From contig NZ_CP012673.1 in the NCBI RefSeq assembly GCF_002950945.1, forward strand, positions 7,082,501 to 7,146,500: DNA of 64,000 nt, written 5' to 3'. Made by a program: the position numbers and the translations under genes. The first letter of the stretch is position 1. Every line of letters starts with the position of its first letter. Positions 16,778 through 24,900 of the stretch are shown here, piece by piece. Source of the stretch: Sorangium cellulosum (GTDB taxonomy: Bacteria > Myxococcota_A > Polyangia > Polyangiales > Polyangiaceae). The notes beneath the pieces were generated by a model. The model ran no database searches, was not told the origin of the DNA, and saw only the letters and a program-made list of their open reading frames with translations.

Positions 16778-17809
16778 ATGAACGCTCACGTTAGTAAGGC
16801 CCGCGCCGTCCAGTCCGTGGTCGGCGCCATCGAGAAGCAATTCGGAAAGGGAGCCCTCATGGCCCTCGGAAGTGGTGACAGCATCCCCGAAGTCCGGGTC
16901 ATTCGCACCGGCTCGTTCGCGCTCGACGCCGCCCTCGGCGTCGGCGGGTACCCCCGCGGCCGCGTCGTCGAGATCTACGGCCCGGAGTCGTCCGGCAAGA
17001 CCACCCTCACGCTGCACGCCATGCGCGAGGCCCAGCGGACGGGTGGCGTCGCGGCGTTCATCGACGCCGAGCACGCGTTCGACGTCACCTACGCGCGAGC
17101 GATCGGCGTCGACATCGACCGGCTCCTCGTCTCCCAGCCGGACAGCGGCGAGCAGGCGCTCGAGATCGCGGAAATGCTGACCCGCTCCACGGCGGTCGAC
17201 ATCATCGTCATCGACTCGGTCGCCGCGCTCACGCCGAAGGCCGAGATCGAGGGGGACATGGGCGACCAGCACCTCGGGCTGCAGGCGCGGCTGATGAGCC
17301 AGGCCCTCCGCAAGCTCACCGGCATCGCGCACCGAACCGAGACCACCCTGATCTTCATCAACCAGCTCCGCCACAAGATCGGCGTCGTCTTCGGCAGCCC
17401 CGAGACGACCACGGGCGGCAATGCGCTCAAGTTCTACGCGAGCGTGCGCCTCGACGTGCGCCGGATCGGGACCGTGAAGGCGGGCGAGGACACGGTCGGA
17501 GCCCGCACACGGGCGAAGATCGTCAAGAACAAGCTGGCGCCGCCCTTCAAGGAGGCGGAGTTCGACATCCGCTGGGGCAAGGGGATCGACGCTGCCGGCG
17601 ACCTCGTCGACTACGGCCTCGCGACCGGGGTGATCCAGAAGAACGGCGCGCACCTCGCCTTCCGCGGCGAGCACATCGGCCACGGGCGCGATCGAACTCG
17701 GGAGGCGCTGCTCGCGAACGGGACGCTGGCCGCCGCTGTGCGCGCCGGCGTCGAGGCGACCGGGCACGAGCCCCAGGCGCGCCAGCGGGTGGAAGCCGCG
17801 GGAGGCTGA
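16778..17809 (+). CDS. recA: Element-borne RecA recombinase
   Basis: A full-length RecA of 343 residues. The Walker A GPESSGKT (about 66-73), IDAEHAFD, Walker B IIVIDSVAAL and the loop 2 region SPETTTGGNALKFYAS are all intact. Compared with the usual RecA, the INQLRHKIGV and VVFGS positions differ (INQIRMKIGV and MFGNP are usual), so this is a divergent copy. RecA forms filaments on single-stranded DNA and drives homologous strand exchange and the SOS response. The upstream leader has the element-type hairpin at 16704-16734, and AAAGGA precedes the ATG. The host surely has its own recA elsewhere; a second one supports a self-sufficient recombination module. Confidence 0.93.
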   Translation: MNAHVSKARAVQSVVGAIEKQFGKGALMALGSGDSIPEVRVIRTGSFALDAALGVGGYPRGRVVEIYGPESSGKTTLTLHAMREAQRTGGVAAFIDAEHAFDVTYARAIGVDIDRLLVSQPDSGEQALEIAEMLTRSTAVDIIVIDSVAALTPKAEIEGDMGDQHLGLQARLMSQALRKLTGIAHRTETTLIFINQLRHKIGVVFGSPETTTGGNALKFYASVRLDVRRIGTVKAGEDTVGARTRAKIVKNKLAPPFKEAEFDIRWGKGIDAAGDLVDYGLATGVIQKNGAHLAFRGEHIGHGRDRTREALLANGTLAAAVRAGVEATGHEPQARQRVEAAGG

Positions 17810-17839
17810 GCCCTCAGGCGCGACGCTCGAGAGGAGGTG

Positions 17840-17870
17840 GACAGCCCTCTGCGCTAGGCGGCGGGCTGTC
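17840..17870 (+). terminator. GC hairpin after recA
   Basis: Eight-bp arms GACAGCCC and GGGCTGTC enclose a 15-base GC-rich loop, 31 bp after the recA stop. Confidence 0.5.
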
Positions 17871-18019
17871 TCCCCGCCCTCACATCCGTCTGAAGTCACC
17901 GTGCCGCGCGAGCGGGCTCCTGCCGGGTGGACTGCACCTCGCTGAAGTTCCCTGCGACGGCTGCCGATCCCGTCGCGCGGCGCAGGCCGCGCTTTCCCAT
18001 CAGCAACCGAGGAGAGATC

Positions 18020-19141
18020 ATGCTGCAGAAAGTCCGAATCCGCGGCTTCAAGACGATCGTGGACGTCACGTTGGAGCTCGGGAAGTTCAACGTGTTCATC
18101 GGGCCGAACAGTGCCGGGAAGACCAACCTGCTCGAGGGAATCGCGCTGCTCGGTGCGGCTGCGCAAGGCCAGGTGGAGCCGGACGCCTTAACCGCACGCG
18201 GGGTGCGGGTGACGCGGACCCAGCAACGCACCCTCCTCAGGACGTCAGAGCGCCGGCGGACCAAAATGATCATCGAGGCGTGGGCTGAGGGCGCGTTCTA
18301 CGAAGCCAGGCTCCAGGAACCCAAGACGTGGTCGTGGTCGTGGAACTTCGCCCGAGAGCGACTGATGGAGAACGGTGAGGAACTTGCCGCCCGAGAGCAC
18401 AACGTGGGGCGCCTGGTGCTGGGGCGAAAGACCGGGGATCTGGTCACGATCAGGCCGGAGCATGATCGCGGGATCGCTCCGTTGGTGTGCGCGACGCGTG
18501 GTGAGGGGCCGCTCAGCAGGCTGCTCCGGACCCTGGATCTGTTCGCCATCTACAGCCCGCACGGATCCTCCCCTGAGTCGATGAAAGGCGTGCTGTTCGA
18601 GTGCGCCCCCGAGCTGCAACGGGAGCGTGTCGTCTGGCGACGGATCGTCGACGAGGTGCGCAGGTTCGCGGAGTGGGCCGAAGATGTGTCGGACGAGGGC
18701 ATCAGCTTCTGTGATCGTCATCTGCGCCGCGATGCGCGATGGATTTCTACCGGCGCCGCGGACGACGGCACGCGCCTCATCCTGTACACGATCATGCTGC
18801 TACTGCTCCCCGAAGGCCCGTCCGTCTTGGCCCTCGAGAACGCTGACCACGCGCTGAGCCCGCGTCTGGCGCTCCGGGTTGCAGAACGGGTGCAGCATAT
18901 CTTGCTGGACGAGCCCGGACGGCCGCAGGTGCTCATGGTCACGCAGCGGCCGGAGGTGCTCGACGCGCTCGAGCTCGGGGACGATCGCGTGCGCCTCTTC
19001 ATCGTGAATCGGAACAAGAGCGGGGTGACGGAGGTGGGCCGGGTCGGGTACAGCGACGCGCTCGCCATGTGCACGAAGAGGGGGATGACTCTCTCGCGAC
19101 TGTGGCTATCCGGTGCGCTCGGCGGGATGCCCAACCTGTAA
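18020..19141 (+). CDS. AAA family ATPase, OLD/RecF-like
   Basis: The 373-residue protein begins LQKVRIRGFKTIVDVTLELG, then FNVFIGPNSAGKTNLLEGI, the Walker A of OLD/RecF/SMC-type ABC ATPases (about residues 31-42). Near the C-terminus is VLALENADHALSPRLALRVAE, a Walker B/D-loop region where the usual acidic DEPE is replaced by ENAD, then LMVTQRPEVLDAL. There is no TOPRIM nuclease domain, so it is a stand-alone ATPase of the AAA_21 type. GAGGAGAG precedes the ATG. Such ATPases occur in both DNA repair and anti-phage systems; no nuclease partner is adjacent. Confidence 0.8.
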   Translation: MLQKVRIRGFKTIVDVTLELGKFNVFIGPNSAGKTNLLEGIALLGAAAQGQVEPDALTARGVRVTRTQQRTLLRTSERRRTKMIIEAWAEGAFYEARLQEPKTWSWSWNFARERLMENGEELAAREHNVGRLVLGRKTGDLVTIRPEHDRGIAPLVCATRGEGPLSRLLRTLDLFAIYSPHGSSPESMKGVLFECAPELQRERVVWRRIVDEVRRFAEWAEDVSDEGISFCDRHLRRDARWISTGAADDGTRLILYTIMLLLLPEGPSVLALENADHALSPRLALRVAERVQHILLDEPGRPQVLMVTQRPEVLDALELGDDRVRLFIVNRNKSGVTEVGRVGYSDALAMCTKRGMTLSRLWLSGALGGMPNL

Positions 19142-19226
19142 GCACAGACGCTCGTATCGCACGCTACGTGGAGCACGTCCACGCTGCCACGCTGCAGGCG
19201 GCTGCGTGATCCCAGGCGTAGGGCGT

Positions 19227-19262
19227 AGGAGGACCCGGCGGTGACTTCCGCCGTTCTCCTTT
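19227..19262 (+). terminator. Terminator after the AAA ATPase gene
   Basis: CGGCGG-TGACTT-CCGCCG is extended by AGGAG/CTCCT arms and ends in TTT. It lies 86 bp after the stop and about 165 bp before micro-cassette 2. Confidence 0.65.
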
Positions 19263-19426
19263 AACCCCTTGTTGCGGTGTGCTTCGGGAACCAGAAGGAA
19301 CTATGGCCGGCCTCCTGCTCTGATAGCCCAATCTGGGCCACCTCACATTCTGGTTATGAGCAGGACGCGATCGCCGCGTCTTTCATCGCCGTGAGCAATG
19401 AGCCGCGAAATATAGGAATAAGAGCC

Positions 19427-19465
19427 ATGAAGGAGAGCCCCTCCACAGAGGCACTGCACCCATGA
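19427..19465 (+). CDS. 12-residue leader ORF of micro-cassette 2
   Basis: ATG-started ORF MKESPSTEALHP whose TGA overlaps the next ATG (ATGA at 19462-19465). Length, overlap and upstream sequence (ATAAGA...GAAGGAGA) match the leader ORF at 8349-8387, which makes chance less likely. Confidence 0.45.
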   Translation: MKESPSTEALHP

Positions 19466-19554
19466 ACAACACCAAGTTTTACATCAAGGCGCTGCGCATC
19501 ACGGCGGCCGTTCTGACGATGCTCGCGCAGGTGATCCTCGCCTGCACGGGCTGA
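19462..19554 (+). CDS. Small hydrophobic peptide, micro-cassette 2 (30 aa)
   Basis: Paralogue of the peptide at 8384-8476: same 30-residue length, basic N-terminus (KFYIKALR), one membrane helix and the ending ACTG. DNA differences fall mostly at third codon positions, consistent with selection on the protein. It is followed after 98 bp by the second small membrane protein, as in cassette 1. Function unknown. Confidence 0.65.
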   Translation: MNNTKFYIKALRITAAVLTMLAQVILACTG

Positions 19555-19652
19555 GATCAATCGCTTCGCGGGTTGTCCCACGCGCCCGCGCTCTGTCTTT
19601 CATCCACCCCGTTCTTGTTTCACCGCGCCCGCTCGGGCGCCCAGGAGTCGTC

Positions 19653-19811
19653 ATGCCCGACGTGTTCACGTTCGCCCCTCAGCGCCCCGATCCCGCTGTC
19701 CCCTACATCATCCGCGTGCTCACCGTGGAGGCGACGAAGAAGGGCACCGCCACGGCAGTCGCCGGCCTGCTTGTGGCGGCCATCACGGAAGCAATCTGGC
19801 CGCCGTCGTAG
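19653..19811 (+). CDS. Small membrane protein, micro-cassette 2 (52 aa)
   Basis: Paralogue of the protein at 8578-8724. The shared core runs from VPYIIRVLTVEATKKG through AVAGLLVAAITEAIWP. The first 15 residues differ between the copies (Phe/Pro-rich here). CAGGAG precedes the ATG by 7 bases. Unlike cassette 1 it is not overlapped by a downstream gene; a strong hairpin and then the ComM-like gene follow. One membrane pass is predicted by eye. Confidence 0.68.
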   Translation: MPDVFTFAPQRPDPAVPYIIRVLTVEATKKGTATAVAGLLVAAITEAIWPPS

Positions 19812-19906
19812 CGACGTCTGTCGTCGTCGCCCCCGCAGAGGCCGCCTCAGGGGCGTTCCGACGTACGCCCAGTCTTCACCCGTAAACCACAACCAGAGAA
19901 GCAGTT

Positions 19907-19941
19907 GAAGGCGGCGTGCGGGACTTCCGTGCGCCGCCTTC
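19907..19941 (+). terminator. Strong hairpin between micro-cassette 2 and the ComM-like gene
   Basis: Ten-bp perfect arms GAAGGCGGCG and CGCCGCCTTC, followed by GCTTCTTCGG. It ends 19 bases before the ATG at 19961, close enough to affect its translation or transcription. Confidence 0.55.
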
Positions 19942-19960
19942 GCTTCTTCGGAGTCATGAC

Positions 19961-21526
19961 ATGAAGCAGTCCGAGAATGCGCTGCGTGCCAGCGCGTTTT
20001 CAGTGTCACTGACCGGGCTCGCCGCGTATCTCGTCCGCATCGAGACGACGATCACACAGGCGCCGGCGTCCTTCGAGATCGCCGGCCTCAGCGAGGCGCG
20101 CCAGAGGGAGACCCGCATCCGGGTGTGCGCCGCGCTCCAGCAGCTCAACGTGGATTTCCACCAGCACGGGGTCTCCGTCCGTGTCGGGCTGGAGGAGGTC
20201 GCGAGCAGCGGCACCTTCGATGTGCCGATGGCGCTCACCATCCTCGCCGCGCTGGGGCAGATCACCACCGCGTCGTTGGAGGACGTGGTGATCCTCGGCG
20301 AGCTCTCGCTCGGCGGCGCGATCCGGCCCGTGCGCGGCGTGCTCCCGAGCCTGTGCGGGGCCATCGCCCACGGCATCACCCGGGCCATCGTCCCCAAGGC
20401 GAATGCCCGGGAGGCCGCGAGCGTGCCCGGGATCCGGGTGCTCGTGGCCAACAACCTGGACGAGCTCGTGCGCTACTTCCGCGAGGGCGTCCCGCTGGAG
20501 AGCGCGGGGGAGCCACCGCCCTTCCCCGTCGTGCCCCCGGCGGCGGCACCGGACCTGGCCGATCTCCGTGGGATGCATGCCGCGCGGCGGGCGCTAGAGA
20601 TCGCCGCGACGGGCGGGCATCACCTCCTGCTCATGGGCTCGCCCGGGGCCGGGAAAACGACGCTCGCGCGGCGGATGCCGGGGATCTTGCCGCCGCTCTC
20701 GCTCGAGGAGGCGACCCAGGTCACCTCGGTCTACTCCGTTGCCGGGCTCCTCATGCCGGAGGTTGGGTTCGTGGGCACACGTCCGTTCCGCGCGCCCCAT
20801 CACACGGTGAGCGGCGCTGGCCTCGTGGGTGGTGGTGAGCCGGTGCGGCCCGGCGAGGTCTCCCTGGCCCACCATGGAGTGCTCTTCCTCGATGAGCTGC
20901 TCGAGTTCCGGAGCAGCGTCTTGGGGACCCTGCGGCAGCCCCTGGATGAGGGCCGCGTCACCCTCGCCCGCGGGCGCACGCGTGCGACCTTCCCGGCGCG
21001 GACGCTCGTCGTCGCCGCCATCAACCCATGCCCCTGCGGGTTCGCGGGGGATCACGTGCGGCGCTGCGTCTGCTCCCCGGAGCGCCTGCGCGCCTACCGG
21101 GCGAGGCTGAGCGACCCGCTCTTGGACCGCTTTGATGTCCAGGTGGCGCTCCCGCCGGTCGACGTCGCCTCGCTGCAGAGCGGCTCGAACAGCGAGCCCT
21201 CGTACGAGGTACAGAAGCGCGTCATCGCGGCTCGCGCTGCGCAGGAGGAACGAGCACGAACGGACGCGGCAGCCCGGACCAACGCCCAGCTCTCCCCCCA
21301 GCAGATCGAGCAGGTCGCGACGCCGGACGCGGCCGGGGCTCGTGTCCTCGCCGAGGCCACCGAGCGGCTGGGCTTCTCCGCGGTGGCCTACCGCCGTGTG
21401 CTCCGGGTCGCGCGCACCATCGCGGACCTCGACGGCAGCGACGGCGTTCGCGCCCCGCACATCGCCGAGGCCGTGCATGCAGTGCTGCTCCCGCCTCGGG
21501 GAACCGCGGCCATGCCCCCGGCCTGA
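19961..21526 (+). CDS. ComM/YifB-like Mg-chelatase-type AAA+ ATPase
   Basis: The 521-residue protein has the Lon-protease-like N-terminal domain of YifB/ComM (VPMALTILAALGQI, GELSLGGAIRPVRG), then Walker A GSPGAGKTTL (about 226-235), HHTVSGAGLVGGG, Walker B VLFLDELLEF, and the Cys-rich insert NPCPCGFAGDHVRRCVCS. ComM is a hexameric branch-migration helicase that promotes integration of incoming DNA by homologous recombination, so it pairs logically with the RecA and RadC genes here. The ATG at 19961 is chosen because the 15-codon longer frame overlaps the hairpin. All key residues are intact. Confidence 0.9.
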   Translation: MKQSENALRASAFSVSLTGLAAYLVRIETTITQAPASFEIAGLSEARQRETRIRVCAALQQLNVDFHQHGVSVRVGLEEVASSGTFDVPMALTILAALGQITTASLEDVVILGELSLGGAIRPVRGVLPSLCGAIAHGITRAIVPKANAREAASVPGIRVLVANNLDELVRYFREGVPLESAGEPPPFPVVPPAAAPDLADLRGMHAARRALEIAATGGHHLLLMGSPGAGKTTLARRMPGILPPLSLEEATQVTSVYSVAGLLMPEVGFVGTRPFRAPHHTVSGAGLVGGGEPVRPGEVSLAHHGVLFLDELLEFRSSVLGTLRQPLDEGRVTLARGRTRATFPARTLVVAAINPCPCGFAGDHVRRCVCSPERLRAYRARLSDPLLDRFDVQVALPPVDVASLQSGSNSEPSYEVQKRVIAARAAQEERARTDAAARTNAQLSPQQIEQVATPDAAGARVLAEATERLGFSAVAYRRVLRVARTIADLDGSDGVRAPHIAEAVHAVLLPPRGTAAMPPA

Positions 21527-21564
21527 TGCGCCGGGCCTGTCCGCGTCCAGAGGGAACTGGACCA

Positions 21565-21741
21565 ATGGTCTACCAGGACCTGCTCGCTGACCTCGGCCTA
21601 GTCGGCTACTGGGTGGTGCCGCTCGCCGAGACAGATCATTGGATCCACGCCCTGATGCTCGGCTGCCCGGACGGGCGCGTGCTCGACATCCCGGACCCTT
21701 TCGAGGAGATCGGCCCGCCACTCTTCCCCCCTGCTCCATGA
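21565..21741 (+). CDS. Unknown 58-residue acidic protein downstream of the ComM-like gene
   Basis: A short protein (VYQDLLADLGLVGYWVVPLAE... then DIPDPFEEIGPPLF) with an acidic, Pro-rich C-terminus. The ATG at 21565 has AGAGGG upstream; another ATG at 21526 overlaps the ComM-like stop codon by one base and would add 13 residues. Overlap or close spacing suggests cotranscription with the ATPase. No family recognised. Confidence 0.5.
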   Translation: MVYQDLLADLGLVGYWVVPLAETDHWIHALMLGCPDGRVLDIPDPFEEIGPPLFPPAP

Positions 21742-21982
21742 CGCCGTGGGCTTCTTCCTGTCGCTCGTGCAGGCCGTTCCGTGGGCGGCACCTTGGCGTA
21801 CCTCATCCATCGACTGAAGGGCGGCTTGGTGGACCGGCGAATCGCTGCCCCGACGTCGATCGCCATCACCCACCGCTCAACGTGCGGCATCGCGCCGCCC
21901 GAGCCCGCTGCCGCGCACGCCGACGTCGCGCGCAGCGGGGGCCTGTGGACGCCGACGCTTTGATGCATGCTAGCATCGCGTA

Positions 21983-24900
21983 GTGTCGGCGCATGACGAG
22001 GCTTCGGAGGTCGAGAGTGATGGTAGCCGCCTCTGGTCGTCGTCCGAGTGGCGGGCATGGATCGCGTGCAAAACCGAAGAGCGCCGCCGGATCTTCGTGA
22101 CCGATCCCGACGAGATGGTCGCAGCTTACCTACGGGAGAAGGTCACCGCGCAGGACTACCACGGCCGCGAGCTGCTCGAGCTGCTCCAGAACGCGGACGA
22201 CGCCGGCGAGGATCGCGGCGGCAGGTGTCGCGCCGCCATCATCCTGACAGAGCGGGGGCTCTGCGTCGCCAACACGGGCACCGTCTTCTCGGCTGCAGGC
22301 GTCAAGTCGTTGATGCTCACGAACAACAGCCCGAAGCGGTATCAGCGCGCCCGGTACATCGGGAACAAGGGGCTCGGCTTCCGCTCGATACTCGGGTGGA
22401 CGACCACTCCCTTCATCCTGAGCGGCAACCTGGAGCTCGCCTTCTCCAGGAGCTTCGCCGAAGCGTGGTTAGAGCATCTCTGTCGCGAGAGCGCCGATGT
22501 GCTCCGGAAGGTCGAGATGGAGCGCCGGCACGGCGCCGCCTACCCCGTCCCGCTGCTCGCGCTCCCTTTCGTCGGGTTGTCCGCGGCGGGCGCCCCTCAC
22601 GAGGATCTGGCCATCCTCCACCAGCAGGCGCTCTCGCTCCGAGATGAAGGCTACGACACAATCGTCGGGATCCCCTTCTCCAGCCCCCGCGCGTACGACG
22701 AGGTAGCGGAGCAGCTCAACCTCATCGACCGTGACGTGCTGCTGTTCACGCGACACCTTCGCGAAGTCCGGCTCTCGCGTTCCGGCAGCGCCGCGACGTG
22801 GGAGGTCGAACGGGGCGGCGACCTCGTGGAAATCAAGGGCCCTCGCCGACCGCCCGAGCTCTGGCAGGTGTTCACCACCGGGGATGACATCCCCGAGCAG
22901 CACCTGCGCAGCGATCAGCTCTCGACGCCCGAGTACGAGATCAAGGTGGCGGTCCCCACCGAGCGTGTCCAGGTCTCGGGCTTCTTGTTTAGCTACTTCG
23001 TGACGCAGGTTCGATTGCCGCTCCCGGTCATCGTCCACGCGAGCCTCGAGCTCACCCACAACCGCAAGAACCTCGTGGAGAGCGCCGCCAACGAGTACCT
23101 CGTGGACCGGATCGCCTCGTTCATCGGAGAGATCGCGAAGGGCTGCGCGAACTCGGTCAACCTGTGGGGCGCCCTCTCCGTCCTTGCCACCGAGGGACCC
23201 TTCGACCCGATCCTCGAGAAGTTCGGGCTCCCGCAGAAGCTGGTCGAGGTGGCGCGTTCGCTCCCCATCATCCCCGTAAGATCGGGCGCGCTCGTCCACA
23301 GCGCGGCGGCGCGGAGGCTGCGCGTGGACGGGAGCGCATGGCTGCCACGCGAAGAGTTCGGGGACCTCGTGCAGGCACCGCCGACGGCGGCGGTCGCGGC
23401 GCTGTTGAACGCGTTGGAGATCCCGGAGCTCACCTCCACGGAGCTCGGCGCGCGTCTCGATCGGCTCTCCGCCGGGCTCGGGCTCGATGCCCGAGCGTCG
23501 CTCCTGGCGGGCCTCATCGGATCAGGCGCATTACCGATACCGCCGCCGCGCCTCCTCGTCGACGACAACGACAGGGTCCTGCCTATCGATGAGCCGACGT
23601 TCCTGCCGCCCGGCGATGACGCTGCACTGCCGCTCCCTCCCTGGACCCGCGTCCATCTGCTGAGCCGTGCGCTCGCGACCCGCCTCCGCATCGCGCTCGG
23701 CGTCAGCTCGCAGCGTGACCTAATGACCCGCCTCGCGAGCTTCAAGGTGCGCGAGTACGCATTCGCGCCGATCGTGAGCGCGATCCACACGGTGACCAAC
23801 ACTCGCGTCGACGCTGATCCCGCCGGCGAGGGCGAACACCGCGCGGAGCTGCTCCGGGCTCTGCTAGTCCTCCACGCCCGCGAGGCTCGGAGCGGCCCCG
23901 TTTCTCCGCCCGATATCCGCGTGATCCTGCGGACACGCTCCGGCACCTTCGCGCCCGCGTCCGTGCTTTACCTCGGCGCCGAGTACCCGCGCGGGAGGCT
24001 CACGGACGCGCTCTACCACGCGAGCCCGGAGCGCCTCGTGGCGCCGCCCGAGGCGCTCGGTGTGCGGGGCAGCGCCGCCGAGGTCGAGGCGCTCCTTACG
24101 TGGCTCGGCGTTGAGACGCTTCCCAGGAAGACGCCCTCCCACAGTCCTGATTGGGCCTTCACGCGCCTCGTGATCAAGCGCCTCCGCTACCCCGCGGTCT
24201 TCGACCCGCGGGATTTCATCGCACACAAGCTCGAGGATCTCAGGCGTCCGTCGCTCCTTGTCTCCTCGGTCGACGGGCTCGACGCTATCCTCGAGAAGGC
24301 GGATCCGCACGCGATCGTGGCGTGGCTTGATCAGGATCCGCGCCTGGAGCAGTGGCGGGCCGGAGACGCCGACGCCTGCCTTAGTTGCTATCCCCCCAAC
24401 AAGCGCGTGGCGCGGGAGCTGGTCGATCAGACGTTGCCTTCGTTCGTCTCGTGGCGCATCGAGACGACCGCGTGGGTCCCGACCGCCGGCGGCGGGAAGG
24501 TCGATCCCGCGCACTGCACGATGGATCGCAGCCTCCCGGAGGATGTGCAACGCGTGCTGCGCCGGCCGGCTTTGCAGGCGAACCATCCACTCCTCCAGAG
24601 CCTCCAGATGGACGAGCGACGCGTGCGCTTCGCGCTCGAGCGCGCCGGTGTGCGGCCCTCGCTCCATCTCCTCTCCTGGGATGACTTCTACGGCCTGCTG
24701 CTCGAGCTGCCGCGCGTCGATCCGGATGGCCGCAGCGCCCGCACGCTCTACCGAGCGCTGTTCGGGCGCGCCGATGGCGACGAGCCCGAGGGCGCGAGCT
24801 ACGAGAGGTTCCGCTCCGAAGGGAAGCTGTTGGGAAGCCTCAGCGGAAAGGCCGGCTACTTCGGAGTTTCCGAGCTCTACTACGACGACAACGGCATGGT

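Noticed and set aside
16121..18166. A 681-codon minus-strand frame opposite recA
   Set aside because: Antisense to recA, with shadow-type composition and no start site.
21967..21976. 10-bp palindrome ATGCTAGCAT before the sacsin-like gene as an operator
   Set aside because: It is short, occurs only once nearby and has no adjacent regulator gene, so it is mentioned but not listed as a regulatory site.
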